Assembly (NCBI GenBank): GCA_934183305.1
Contig: CAKPSF010000004.1
Coordinates: 43,084-107,083, forward strand
Length of the DNA: 64,000 bases
Source of the DNA: an uncultured Clostridia bacterium
Lineage (GTDB): Bacteria; Bacillota; Clostridia; TANB77; CAG-508
Reading direction: 5' to 3'
Shown: piece by piece, positions 46,890 to 56,175 of the stretch
Layout of the letters: each line of letters begins with the position of its first letter
How positions within the stretch are numbered: the stretch's first letter is position 1
Notes under the pieces: generated by a model
What the model was told of the DNA's origin: nothing
Database searches by the model: none
Seen by the model: the letters and a program-made list of their open reading frames with translations, nothing else
Made by a program: the position numbers and the translations under genes

Positions 46890-47429
46890 ATGAAAAATAA
46901 TGAAAAATTATTAAAATTTCAAATTTTTTCTATCATATTTGCTATCGTTTTAGGAACTTTACTACATTTTGTATTCGAATGGAGCGGAAATAATTATATT
47001 ATTGGCTCTTTTAGTGCAGTTAACGAAAGTACATGGGAACATTTAAAATTAGCATTTTTCCCAATGTTTATCACTTTAATTATAGGATATTATATTTTTA
47101 ATAAAACATACCCAAACTTTTTCTGTTCAAAAGCTTTAGGTATTATTATCGCAATATCATTTATTGTTATATTCTTCTACACATATACAGGAATAATTGG
47201 AGCAAATTATGCTTTTCTTGATATATCAAGCTTTTTCATAGCAGTAATACTTGGTGAATTAGTTTCATTTAAAAGAATTATTAATAATAAAAAATGTAAT
47301 AAAACAATACTAGGGCTAATTATAGGAATATTATTTATATGTTTCATTTTGTTTACATATATTCCACCAAAAATAAATCTATTTAAAGATCCAATAAATA
47401 ATACTTATGGTATTAAAAAAATTATGTAA
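46890..47429 (+). CDS. DUF6512-like membrane protein
   Basis: The 179-residue protein has five hydrophobic segments and the motif SFSAVNESTWEHLKLAFFP after the first helix, shown here as SAVNESTWEHLKLAFFP, which is typical of a small uncharacterised clostridial membrane family (DUF6512). GGAG precedes the ATG at 46890. It is divergent from rpsB. Function unknown. Confidence 0.75.
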   Translation: MKNNEKLLKFQIFSIIFAIVLGTLLHFVFEWSGNNYIIGSFSAVNESTWEHLKLAFFPMFITLIIGYYIFNKTYPNFFCSKALGIIIAISFIVIFFYTYTGIIGANYAFLDISSFFIAVILGELVSFKRIINNKKCNKTILGLIIGILFICFILFTYIPPKINLFKDPINNTYGIKKIM

Positions 47430-47440
47430 TAGTAGTTAAA

Positions 47441-47472
47441 AAATAAAGCGACATAAAGTCGCTTTATTTTTA
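47441..47472. terminator. Bidirectional terminator
   Basis: AAATAAAGCGA pairs with TCGCTTTATTT with A and T runs on both sides; serves the plus-strand gene and cotJC, overlapping the cotJC stop. Confidence 0.85.
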
Positions 47473-48121
47473 ATTATTGCATCCGCAGTCATTTGTAGAT
47501 ATTGGATTATTAGTTGTATCCACCAAATTATTTAGATTATTCATATAGAATTTCTTTTGTGCTAATTTATCTTGTACTCCTCTTAGTGCTTCTCCAAATC
47601 TCTGAAAATGAACTACTTCTCTTTCTCTTAAGAATCTTAATGGTTCTAAAACATCCATATCTTCTGTTCCAACTAAATCCATTATTTTTTCATATGTTGC
47701 TCTAGCTTTTTGTTCTGCTGCTAAGTCTTCTTGTAAGTCTGCAATTGGATCTCCTTTTACAGCAATTGTTGTAGCTGACCATGGTACTCCTGCTGCTGAT
47801 TGAGGATAAACTCCCCAGCCGTGATCTGTGTAATAAGCACCAAGTCCTGCTTCTTCCATTTCTTTTGGTGATGCACCATCTGTTAATTGATGTACCATTG
47901 TGCCTACCATTTCTAAATGTGCCATTTCTTCTGTGCCTATATCATTTAATATAGCTTTTGCTTTTTGATCTGGCATCCCAAATCTTTGAGATAAATATCT
48001 AAGTGAAGCTCCTATTTCACCGTCAGGTCCGTCCATATTGAGATATTATAAATTTTGCTAGTCTTGGATTTCTATTTCTTATATTAATTGGATATTCCAA
48101 CATTTTTTGATATTTCCACAT
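47470..48121 (-). CDS. cotJC: Spore coat protein CotJC (Mn-catalase-like) requiring a +1 frameshift
   Basis: The true N-terminus is ATG 48121 (MWKYQKMLEYPINI), but codon 31 is CGG and the zero frame stops two codons later. Skipping the C reads QYGGPDGEIGASLRYLSQRF, exactly the CotJC consensus, and continues through GTEEMAHLEMVGT and WSATTI to the stop at 47470, 216 residues in all. CotJC is a ferritin-like, manganese-catalase-related protein of the spore coat; the metal ligands E, EEMAHLE and HFQRFGE are present. Gene callers starting at MDGPDGE would lose the first helix. It follows cotJB by 2 bp. The frameshift may be programmed, or a sequence error. Confidence 0.8.
48029..48031 (-). other. 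In-frame CGG with +1 frameshift (GGA-CGG-A)
   Basis: Zero frame reads TAT GGA CGG ACC TGA. Skipping the C gives TAT GGA GGA CCT GAC GGT, the conserved QYGGPDGE of CotJC. Confidence 0.8.
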
Positions 48122-48123
48122 AA

Positions 48124-48402
48124 TTAACAGTCACTACTCCTTTCCCATGGCCAAGGTTCTTCTAGCCATCTCCATTTGTTGCATGGACAATTTATAGTTA
48201 ATGGTCCATAAACTTTTTGATATTTATCCATTAAATCTCTTAAAATGTTTGCATATTTTCTGTGTAGACATAGAGCCTTTTCGTCGTCTGGATGTGTATC
48301 TAAATATAAAGCAAGTTCAATTATTGAGAATTGATATTCCTTTATTTTCATCATCATTTCGTCTTTTGCCATCATAGTATTGTTACATTCACAGTTATTC
48401 AT
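48124..48402 (-). CDS. cotJB: Spore coat protein CotJB
   Basis: The 92-residue protein has the CotJB pattern: helix with EYQFSIIELALYLDTHPDD, KYANILRDLMDKYQKVYGPLT (shown as KYANILRDL and YQKVYGPLT) and the proline/tryptophan end WRWLEEPWPWE. I start at ATG 48402, whose first base overlaps the cotJA stop (TAATG), rather than at GTG 48414 within it. Confidence 0.92.
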   Translation of the reverse strand: MNNCECNNTMMAKDEMMMKIKEYQFSIIELALYLDTHPDDEKALCLHRKYANILRDLMDKYQKVYGPLTINCPCNKWRWLEEPWPWERSSDC

Positions 48403-48752
48403 TATCCATTGCACCCCTTTCCTATTTTATTTGTCATTCTAATATATTCAATTTCTTCTATTGATTGGTTAGGGCAATAAGGACTAACTAATTCTGGGAA
48501 TATTGTTCCATATTTCAAACCTACTTCTGGTTTAAAAACATTATTCATAACTTGCCATGTAACATAACTTTGACCAAGCACTGGATTATCTGGGAAGCCA
48601 TTATCGTTTTCTGCAAATCCACATGCACATTCATCCATTTCCATATTATAGTTACTTACATCACTGCATTTAGTTTCTAAATCGCACTCATTTACTTCAA
48701 ATTGAGGACATGCATTCATACAATTACAGCAGCCACATTTTCTATAAAACAT
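48402..48752 (-). CDS. cotJA: Spore coat-associated protein CotJA
   Basis: The 116-residue protein has a cysteine-rich N-terminus (CGCCNCMNAC) that is longer than in Bacillus CotJA, then the CotJA core PVLGQSYVTWQVMN and GTIFPELVSPY. It begins the cotJABC operon, expressed in the mother cell in Bacillus. No convincing sigma-E box was found between it and the pyk terminator. Confidence 0.9.
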   Translation of the reverse strand: MFYRKCGCCNCMNACPQFEVNECDLETKCSDVSNYNMEMDECACGFAENDNGFPDNPVLGQSYVTWQVMNNVFKPEVGLKYGTIFPELVSPYCPNQSIEEIEYIRMTNKIGKGCNG

Positions 48753-48811
48753 ATTTTTTCCTCCTTAAAACAATTTATAATATATTTTATGACAATTATT
48801 TTAAATAAGTG

Positions 48812-48846
48812 CAAAAAAAGAAGGTGTATTTTTTAATACGCCTTCA
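48812..48846 (-). terminator. Terminator after pyk
   Basis: GAAGGCGTATT pairs with AATACACCTTC on the minus strand with one G-U pair, followed by seven T residues. Confidence 0.85.
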
Positions 48847-48861
48847 AATTAAAATCTATAA

Positions 48862-50307
48862 TTAAATTTTTAAAATTCCATCGATTATTTGATTTTCAGA
48901 ATTATTATTTAATATTTTTGCTCCTCCAGATATAACAACTATATCTCCTTGTTCTAAATATTCTTGTTTCTTTAATTCTTCAATTCCAGCTTCTATTGTT
49001 TCATCTATTGAAGATTTACCTTTTACTAATATAGGTGTTACATTCCATACTAATCCTAATTGGTAGAAAGTTTTTTCGTTATCTGTTATAGCAAGTATTG
49101 GACATGCAGGTCCCATTCCAGCTAATCTTCTTGCAGAGTTTCCTAAATGTGTATAAACAACAATAGCATCTGCATTTAAATTTTTAGCTGTTGCTGTTGC
49201 TATATATGCAACATGTTTTTTAATATCTTCTCTATCCATGTCTACACTCTTGTTTGTAAATCTTTTCCAATAATTTAAGTCTGATTCAACTGATTTAGAT
49301 ATTTTATCCATTGTTGCAACACATAAATCTGGATGTTTACCCATTGCAGATTCACCTGAAAGCATTATTGCTGTTGTTCTATCATAAGTAGCGTTTGCAA
49401 TATCACTTACATCTGCTCTTGAAGGTCTTGGGTTAACCATCATAGATTCAAGCATTTGTGTTGCTGTTATAACTGGTTTTCCAACTTCATTACATCTTTT
49501 TATAAATCTTTTTTGTACAACTGGTACTTTTTCAAATGGAACTTCAACAGACATATCTCCACGTGCTACCATTATACCATCTGATAATTCTAATATTTCT
49601 TCAAAATTGTCTATACCTTCTTGACTTTCAATTTTAGAAATAATTTTTATATCTTGTCCGCCATTATCATCTAATAGTTTTCTCATTTGACGTAAATCAT
49701 CTGCTCTTCTTACGAATGATGCAAATATATAATCAAATCCTGCTTTAACACCATTTGTTAAATCTGATATATCTTTTTCTGATAATGCTGGTAGGTTTAG
49801 TTTTAATCCTCTTACATTAACAGTTTTTCTGCTTCCTAACATTCCAGAATTTAATGCTGTACAAACAACATCTTTTCCAACAACTTCATCTACTCTAAAT
49901 TCAATAGCTCCATCATCTACTAGTATGCTAGCTCCTGGTCTAACATCTTCTGATAATCCTTTATAGCTTATTGATGTCTTTGTATTATTTCCTATTACAT
50001 CATCATGTAAGAATGTGAACTTTTGTCCTTCTTCGATTTTAACTTTTTCGTCTCCAGATTCCAATTTACCTGTTCTAATTTCTGGTCCTTTAGTATCTAA
50101 ACATAATGGAATTGGTTTATTTAAAGCTGTTCTAACTTTTTTTATTGTATCAATTTTTACTGCATTTTCTTCAAATCCACCGTGTGAAAAGTTTATTCTT
50201 GCAACATTCATTCCTGCATTTGCAAGTTTTGTTAGCATTTCTTCGCTCTCACTAGCTGGTCCTATAGTACAAACAATTTTTGTTTTTCTTAAATTTTCTT
50301 TTTTCAT
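48862..50307 (-). CDS. pyk: Pyruvate kinase
   Basis: The 481-residue enzyme converts phosphoenolpyruvate and ADP to pyruvate and ATP. It has RKTKIVCTIGPASES, NFSHG, DTKGPEIRTG, the active-site KIESQEGIDNFEEI and MVARGDMSVEVPFEKVP, and ATQMLESM. It lacks the extra C-terminal PEP-utiliser domain found in Bacillus. Single gene with its own promoter and terminator. Confidence 0.97.
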   Translation of the reverse strand: MKKENLRKTKIVCTIGPASESEEMLTKLANAGMNVARINFSHGGFEENAVKIDTIKKVRTALNKPIPLCLDTKGPEIRTGKLESGDEKVKIEEGQKFTFLHDDVIGNNTKTSISYKGLSEDVRPGASILVDDGAIEFRVDEVVGKDVVCTALNSGMLGSRKTVNVRGLKLNLPALSEKDISDLTNGVKAGFDYIFASFVRRADDLRQMRKLLDDNGGQDIKIISKIESQEGIDNFEEILELSDGIMVARGDMSVEVPFEKVPVVQKRFIKRCNEVGKPVITATQMLESMMVNPRPSRADVSDIANATYDRTTAIMLSGESAMGKHPDLCVATMDKISKSVESDLNYWKRFTNKSVDMDREDIKKHVAYIATATAKNLNADAIVVYTHLGNSARRLAGMGPACPILAITDNEKTFYQLGLVWNVTPILVKGKSSIDETIEAGIEELKKQEYLEQGDIVVISGGAKILNNNSENQIIDGILKI

Positions 50308-50343
50308 TTCTTATTCCTTCTTTCCTTTTAAAAAACAATAATT

Positions 50344-50373
50344 ATTATACCACAGCAATTTTATATTATTCAA
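50344..50373 (-). promoter_or_regulatory. Predicted promoter of pyk
   Basis: TTGAAT (50373-50368), 18-bp spacer, TATAAT (50349-50344), 37 bp before the ATG. Confidence 0.6.
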
Positions 50374-50383
50374 GTGTTTTCTC

Positions 50384-51313
50384 TTATTTTTTCAAAAATA
50401 ATGATTTTAATTCTTTTTTAGTTATTGCTCCATTATTTCCAATAAATCCAATTATTGAAGCTTTATTCTCTTCTGCTTCTTCAAATATTTCATTAATATT
50501 ATTTTTAGTCAAAATTCTACTTTCATATATAAGCAAATCTTCAAACTCATCTAATAGCAAAATATTTTTTATTTTCAATTTGTATGAATTTACTACAATT
50601 CCATTAAATAATTTGGATTTTACTTTTATACTATTGCAGGTACAATTAATTAGCATAGCACTATCATTTATAACATATTCATCAATATCAGTTTGTGTAA
50701 AATCAAAATTAACTATAATTTTAGATTTTAATAAACTTCTTCTATAACTATTGGAAAATTGTACAGCTATTCCGTATTCATTATATAGTTTTTCTTCTAT
50801 TTTTTTAAATTTATATATGTTTTTACTTACAATTTTTATATTTCTAACTTTATGAGAAAGTTCTTCTATTAAATGCACATTTAAATTAGATGAATTATTT
50901 ACTAGTATTGTTAACTCCATTTCATCTAGTTTTAATCCTTGAACTTTATTTATATATTTTAAAGCTTCAAATAGTAACACTTTTTTACTAATACTAGGTT
51001 CTAAATAGCCAACATTTAATGTTGCAAATAATTTATGTACTTTTCTAATATTCAAATCTTTAGATAACACAAAAATACAATCTTTATATTTTTGTAGTTT
51101 CTTTATTGCCTTTATAACTTCTTTTTCATTTTGTATATTTTCTATTGGCAAATCCCATATTTCTAATCCATTCAAATTTCTTTTGCTTATTATTTTTAAA
51201 AAAGAATAAATTTTAAATATAATTTTCTTTGCAAACACTGGCATTTTTTTTAATTTATCTGTTAACAACTTTTCATAATTTTTTACGTTTTTTAAATAAA
51301 TAATATTTTTCAT
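50384..51313 (-). CDS. Hypothetical protein with a possible Rossmann-like region
   Basis: The 309-residue protein is basic and without signal or membrane segments beyond one weak N-terminal hydrophobic patch. The middle (residues ~125-200) alternates beta-type and helix-type segments (MELTILVNNSSNLNVHLIEEL; KIIVNFDFTQ) like a nucleotide-binding fold, shown here in part as LTILVNNSSNLN. I recognise no family. Its ribosome site AGAGG lies in the 3' arm of the aspS terminator hairpin, so translation or transcription may be controlled by that structure. Confidence 0.65.
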   Translation of the reverse strand: MKNIIYLKNVKNYEKLLTDKLKKMPVFAKKIIFKIYSFLKIISKRNLNGLEIWDLPIENIQNEKEVIKAIKKLQKYKDCIFVLSKDLNIRKVHKLFATLNVGYLEPSISKKVLLFEALKYINKVQGLKLDEMELTILVNNSSNLNVHLIEELSHKVRNIKIVSKNIYKFKKIEEKLYNEYGIAVQFSNSYRRSLLKSKIIVNFDFTQTDIDEYVINDSAMLINCTCNSIKVKSKLFNGIVVNSYKLKIKNILLLDEFEDLLIYESRILTKNNINEIFEEAEENKASIIGFIGNNGAITKKELKSLFLKK

Positions 51314-51321
51314 AAATAAAA

Positions 51322-51354
51322 CCTCTAATATATTTTTTAAATTTATATTAGAGG
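51322..51354 (-). terminator. Hairpin after aspS that also sequesters the next ribosome site
   Basis: CCTCTAATATA pairs with TATATTAGAGG, loop of AT, T-rich tail. The 3' arm is the AGAGG ribosome site, 8 bp from the ATG at 51313. Confidence 0.7.
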
Positions 51355-51373
51355 CTTGTATTTTTTATTACAA

Positions 51374-53131
51374 TTATTTTTCTTTTATGTCTAATTTTAT
51401 ATGTACATCTCTTAATTGTTCTGGTGTAACTTCTCCTGGTGCTCCCATTAATAAGTCTTGTGCCTTACTATTCATTGGGAAAGCAATAACTTCACGTATG
51501 CTTGGTTCATCTTGCATTAACATTATCATTCTATCTACACCTGGTGCAATTCCTGCATGTGGTGGTGCACCATAATGAAATGCATTAAACAATGCTGGAA
51601 ATTTATTTTCTATTACTTCTTTATTATATCCTGCAATTTCAAATGCTTTTACCATTATCTCTGGATCATGGTTTCTAACAGCTCCTGAAGATAATTCTAT
51701 ACCATTACATACAATATCATATTGATATGCAAGTATATCAAGTGGATTTTTATTTTCTAAATCTTGTAATCCACCTTGTGGCATTGAGAATGGATTATGG
51801 CAGAAGTCTAATTTATCTTCATCATTTATTTCATACATTGGAAAATCTACTATCCAACAGAATTTATATACATCTTTTTCTAGTAAATCTAATCTTATTC
51901 CTAATTCTGTTCTAATTTTTCCTGCCAATGTTGCTACTTTTGCTTCTTCTTCAGCTATAAAGAATATTGCATCTCCCACATTTGTGTTAGTAGTTTTTAA
52001 TAATTTTTCTTTTGATGCTTCATCTATAAATTTTGCAATTGAGCCTTGAAGATTGCCATCTTCTAGAACCTTTATCCATGCTAATCCTTTAGCTTCGCAT
52101 TCTTGAACAGCAAATTCATTCATTCCATCATAAAATTTTCTTGGTAGTTCTTGTACATTGTGTACAGTTATTGTTCTAACAATTTTACCCTTAAATGCAT
52201 TAAAATCAATATTTTTAAATATTTCTGTTACATCTTCAATTACAAGTGGATTTCTTAAATCTGGTTTATCACTACCATATTTAAGCATTGCTTCTTTAAA
52301 AGGTATCCTTGGGAATGGGTATTCGGCAACTCTTTTTCCACCAAATTCTTTAAAAGTATTATACATTACTTTTTCCATTACATTAAAAACATCTTCTTGT
52401 GTAGCAAAAGCCATTTCCATATCTAATTGATAAAACTCTCCTGGCGCTCTATCTGCTCTGGCATCTTCATCTCTAAAGCATGGTGCAATTTGGAAATATT
52501 TATCTATTCCAGATACCATTAATAATTGCTTAAATTGTTGTGGAGCTTGGGGAAGCGCATAAAATTTTCCTGGATGCACTCTACTTGGTACTAAATAATC
52601 TCTTGCGCCTTCTGGTGATGAACTAGTTAAAACTGGGGTTTGTACCTCTGTAAACCCTCTTTCTATCATTTGATTTCTTAAATATTGTAATACTTTTGCT
52701 CTGAACAATATATTATTTTTAAGTTCTTCATTTCTTAAATCCAAGAATCTATATTTAAGTCTTAAATCCTCACTTATATTTTTATCTGTATTAATTTCAA
52801 AAGGAAGTTCTTTTAATCTTTTTCCTAACACTTCAACTTTATCTGCTATAATTTCTATTTCTCCTGTTTTCATATTAGGGTTAATATCTTGTCTTAATCT
52901 AACTTCTCCTTCTATTGATACTGTTGATTCTGTTGGTATTTTAGAAACCTCTTCAATTAATCCACTTTCTATTGTAACAACAGCTTGAGTTAATCCATAT
53001 TGATCTCTTAAATCTATAAATAATAGTCCCCCTAAATTTCTACTTGTTTGAATCCAACCAGCAAGTTTAACTCTTTTTCCAATATCATTCTTTGTTAATT
53101 CTCCACAATTATGTGTTCTGTATTCGTTCAT
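51374..53131 (-). CDS. aspS: Aspartyl-tRNA synthetase
   Basis: The 585-residue class II synthetase has an OB-fold anticodon-binding domain (GWIQTSRNLGGLLFIDLRD), motif 2 FRDEDARADRAPGEFYQLD (shown as FRDEDARADR and GEFYQLD), an inserted GAD-like domain and motif 3 GIAPGVDRMIML. Bacterial type; charges tRNA-Asp, possibly also tRNA-Asn. Follows glmU by 76 bp. Confidence 0.97.
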   Translation of the reverse strand: MNEYRTHNCGELTKNDIGKRVKLAGWIQTSRNLGGLLFIDLRDQYGLTQAVVTIESGLIEEVSKIPTESTVSIEGEVRLRQDINPNMKTGEIEIIADKVEVLGKRLKELPFEINTDKNISEDLRLKYRFLDLRNEELKNNILFRAKVLQYLRNQMIERGFTEVQTPVLTSSSPEGARDYLVPSRVHPGKFYALPQAPQQFKQLLMVSGIDKYFQIAPCFRDEDARADRAPGEFYQLDMEMAFATQEDVFNVMEKVMYNTFKEFGGKRVAEYPFPRIPFKEAMLKYGSDKPDLRNPLVIEDVTEIFKNIDFNAFKGKIVRTITVHNVQELPRKFYDGMNEFAVQECEAKGLAWIKVLEDGNLQGSIAKFIDEASKEKLLKTTNTNVGDAIFFIAEEEAKVATLAGKIRTELGIRLDLLEKDVYKFCWIVDFPMYEINDEDKLDFCHNPFSMPQGGLQDLENKNPLDILAYQYDIVCNGIELSSGAVRNHDPEIMVKAFEIAGYNKEVIENKFPALFNAFHYGAPPHAGIAPGVDRMIMLMQDEPSIREVIAFPMNSKAQDLLMGAPGEVTPEQLRDVHIKLDIKEK

Positions 53132-53207
53132 ATAATTTTTCCCTTCTAAATTTCATACAACTTAATATTTTACATACTTTTTTGCAGAAAGTCAAGAGTT
53201 GTCAGCA

Positions 53208-54470
53208 TTATTTTTTGTTCCACCCATCTTTGTTTATCTGTCTTTCTCTTGCTATTGCTAAAGAATCATCAGGTACATCATTTGTTATTGTTGAACCTGC
53301 CGCTACAAATGAGTTCTTTCCTAATTTTACTGGCGCAACTAAATTTACATTTGAGCCAATAAAACAATGTTCTCCAATTATTGTTTTACTTTTATTAAAT
53401 CCATCGTAATTGCATGTTATAGTCCCACAACCCACATTTGTTTTAGCTCCAATCTCGCAATCTCCCATGTATGATAAATGTGGAACTTTTGCCCCTTCAC
53501 CTATTATTGCTTTTTTTATTTCAACAAAACTTCCTATTTTTACTTTATCTGCTAATCTACATCCCTCTCTTATATATGCATTTGGTCCAAGTTCACAATC
53601 TTTACCTATTACAACATCATTTTTAATTGTTGTATTTGGATGTATAACAGTGTCTGTTCCAATTTCAACATCATCATATATGTATGTGTTATCTATATCC
53701 TCTATTGTTACACCATTTCTCATATGATATTGGTTAATACGTAATTTCAAAACTTTTGTTAAAAGTTCTAATTGCAATTTATCATTTACTCCAAGTATTT
53801 CTGTGTTATCCTCTACTATTACAGCTCCAGTTTTTAATCCCTTTTCATTCATTATCTTAACAACATCTGTTAAATAATACTCATTTTGAGCATTATTAGG
53901 TTTTATTTCTTTTAAAGCTTTCAATAATTCTTGTATATCAAAACAATATATACCCGCATTTATTTCTTGTATACTCTTTTGATCTTCTGCTAAATCTTTT
54001 TCCTCTATAATCTCTTTAATATTTCCACCAATATCTCTTATAATTCTTCCATAACCAGTTGGATTATTATATATTGCAGTAAGAATTGTTGCATATTCTT
54101 TATTTTTTACACTTTTATCTATAAGTTCTTTTAAAGTTTCTGGTCTTAAAATTGGAACATCACCATTCAAAACTACAATTTTCCCTTGTTTATCTTTTAA
54201 ATAGTTTTCCGCTTGCATTACTGCATGACCAGTTCCTAACATTTCATCTTGATATGCATATTTAACACTATCACCCAAAACTAGTTGGACTTGCTCTCTT
54301 TTATAGCCAACTACTGTAACAATATCATCCACTCCAGCCTTTTGTGCTGTTTCTACTACTCTTCTTACTAATTCTTTACCATATATTTTATGTACTAATT
54401 TAGATTTATCCGATTTCATTCTGGTTCCTTTACCAGCTGCTAAAACTAAAGCAATAACTTCTTCTTTCAT
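53208..54470 (-). CDS. glmU: Bifunctional UDP-N-acetylglucosamine pyrophosphorylase / acetyltransferase
   Basis: The 420-residue enzyme makes UDP-GlcNAc for peptidoglycan and teichoic linkage units. The uridyltransferase domain has LVLAAGKGTRMKSDKSK and GTGHAVMQAE, YGRIIRD; the C-terminal left-handed beta-helix has hexapeptide repeats with KKAIIGEGAKVPHLSYMGDCEIG (shown as KVPHLSYMGD). Start at ATG 54470, with GGAGG 7 bp upstream, instead of the longer 54527 frame. Confidence 0.95.
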   Translation of the reverse strand: MKEEVIALVLAAGKGTRMKSDKSKLVHKIYGKELVRRVVETAQKAGVDDIVTVVGYKREQVQLVLGDSVKYAYQDEMLGTGHAVMQAENYLKDKQGKIVVLNGDVPILRPETLKELIDKSVKNKEYATILTAIYNNPTGYGRIIRDIGGNIKEIIEEKDLAEDQKSIQEINAGIYCFDIQELLKALKEIKPNNAQNEYYLTDVVKIMNEKGLKTGAVIVEDNTEILGVNDKLQLELLTKVLKLRINQYHMRNGVTIEDIDNTYIYDDVEIGTDTVIHPNTTIKNDVVIGKDCELGPNAYIREGCRLADKVKIGSFVEIKKAIIGEGAKVPHLSYMGDCEIGAKTNVGCGTITCNYDGFNKSKTIIGEHCFIGSNVNLVAPVKLGKNSFVAAGSTITNDVPDDSLAIARERQINKDGWNKK

Positions 54471-54587
54471 ATAATCGCCTCCAAAAATGTTTATATATAA
54501 TGTATATTCATAATTAAACAAAATCATAATAGCACAAAAGGAATTTTATTGCAAGTTTAGGATATTTAAATTTTTTTCTATTTTTTT

Positions 54588-54616
54588 GTAATATTAATTT
54601 TTGTTGTTAATATAAA
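54588..54616 (+). promoter_or_regulatory. Candidate sigma-E promoter of spoIVA
   Basis: GTAATATT (54588-54595) is a good sigma-E -35 box; AATATAAA lies 13 bp on and partly fits the -10 consensus. spoIVA is sigma-E-dependent in Bacillus. Confidence 0.4.
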
Positions 54617-54661
54617 TTAATAAAGTTTATTGTACAAACATTTTTAAGGAGGGTAATTTAA

Positions 54662-56140
54662 ATGGAAAATTTAAATTTATATCAAGATATACAGGCTCGT
54701 ACAAATGGCGATATTTATATTGGTGTTGTAGGTCCAGTTAGAACTGGTAAATCCACATTTATTAAAAGATTTATGGATTTATTGGTTATTCCTAATATAG
54801 ATAACGAATACAAAAGGCAAAGAGCTCAAGATGAACTGCCACAAAGTGCGGCAGGTAGAACAATAATGACTACTGAACCAAAATTTGTTCCAAATGAAGC
54901 AATTGACATTACCATAGGAGATAATTTAAAATTAAAAACTCGTTTAGTAGATTGTGTAGGATATTTAGTAAATGACGCTATTGGTTACTTAGAAGATGAT
55001 ATGCCAAGAATGGTTAAAACACCATGGTCTGATGATGAAATTCCTTTTGAAGAGGCTGCTGAAATTGGAACAAGAAAGGTTATTAAAGAACATTCTACAA
55101 TTGGTCTCTTAGTAACAACAGATGGCAGTATAACAGATATTCCAAGATATGATTATGTAGAAGCTGAAGAACGTGTAGTAAGAGAATTAAAAGAATTAAA
55201 CAAACCTTTTGCAATTGTTTTAAATTCTAGTTCACCTTATTCAGAAAGCACTAGAAGTCTTGCAGAAGAATTGGAAGAGAAATACAATGCTCCAGTAATT
55301 CCAGCAGATTGTTCAAATCTAGAAATAAATGATATAAATAATGTTTTTTCTAGAGTTTTATATGAATTTCCTATTGACCAAATAAACATTAATTTTCCTA
55401 GATGGATTGATACTTTAGATAACACGCATTGGCTAAAAACAACTCTTTACAGTGATATAATGAATGCCTTTAGTAATGTTAACGAATTAAAAGAAATTGA
55501 TAATGCAATTTCAAATCTTCAAAATAGTGAAGTTGTAGACAAATGCACCAGTGATGATATTAACTTAGGTAATGGCCAAGTAAATATATCAATAATGCTA
55601 AAAGAAGAACTGTTCTATAAAGTATTAACAGAAGTATCTGGAGTAAATATTTCCAACGAAGGAGATTTATTCTCAACAATTTCTACTTTATCTACTGTAA
55701 AAAAAGAATACGACAAGATTTCATTTGCTTTAAATGAAGTAAAACAAAAAGGTTACGGAATTGTCACTCCATCTATTGAGGAATTAATCTTAGATGAACC
55801 AGAAATAGTAAAACAAGGTTCTAAATTTGGAGTCAAACTAAAAGCACGTGCGCCATCTATACATATGATAAGAGCAGATATTGAAACTGAAGTTTCTCCA
55901 ATAGTCGGTTCCGAAAAACAATCTGAAGAATTAGTAAATTACTTACTATCTGAATTTGAAAGTGACCCATTAAAAATTTGGGAATCAAATATATTTGGAA
56001 AAAATCTACATGAACTTGTAAACGAAGGACTACAAAACAAATTATCAAAAATGCCAGAAGATGCTCAAATGAAGTTACAAGAAACACTGCAAAGAATTAT
56101 AAACGAAGGCAGTGGCGGATTAATTTGCATAATATTATAA
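54662..56140 (+). CDS. spoIVA: Stage IV sporulation protein A
   Basis: The 492-residue ATPase forms the basement layer of the spore coat on the forespore surface. It has the P-loop VGPVRTGKST (residues 23-32), DCVGYLVNDAIGY, LVTTDGSITDI and the characteristic end GSGGLICIIL, which is needed for forespore targeting. Full length. Strong AAGGAGG site. Confidence 0.97.
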   Translation: MENLNLYQDIQARTNGDIYIGVVGPVRTGKSTFIKRFMDLLVIPNIDNEYKRQRAQDELPQSAAGRTIMTTEPKFVPNEAIDITIGDNLKLKTRLVDCVGYLVNDAIGYLEDDMPRMVKTPWSDDEIPFEEAAEIGTRKVIKEHSTIGLLVTTDGSITDIPRYDYVEAEERVVRELKELNKPFAIVLNSSSPYSESTRSLAEELEEKYNAPVIPADCSNLEINDINNVFSRVLYEFPIDQININFPRWIDTLDNTHWLKTTLYSDIMNAFSNVNELKEIDNAISNLQNSEVVDKCTSDDINLGNGQVNISIMLKEELFYKVLTEVSGVNISNEGDLFSTISTLSTVKKEYDKISFALNEVKQKGYGIVTPSIEELILDEPEIVKQGSKFGVKLKARAPSIHMIRADIETEVSPIVGSEKQSEELVNYLLSEFESDPLKIWESNIFGKNLHELVNEGLQNKLSKMPEDAQMKLQETLQRIINEGSGGLICIIL

Positions 56141-56143
56141 AAC

Positions 56144-56175
56144 AAAAAATCAACTCAAAACGAGTTGATTTTTTA
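56144..56175. terminator. Bidirectional terminator between spoIVA and tcdA
   Basis: AAATCAACTC pairs with GAGTTGATTT, flanked by A and T runs. Confidence 0.85.

Noticed and set aside
53132..53207. T-box leader upstream of aspS or argS
   Set aside because: The gaps are too short and lack the T-box core sequence and specifier stem.
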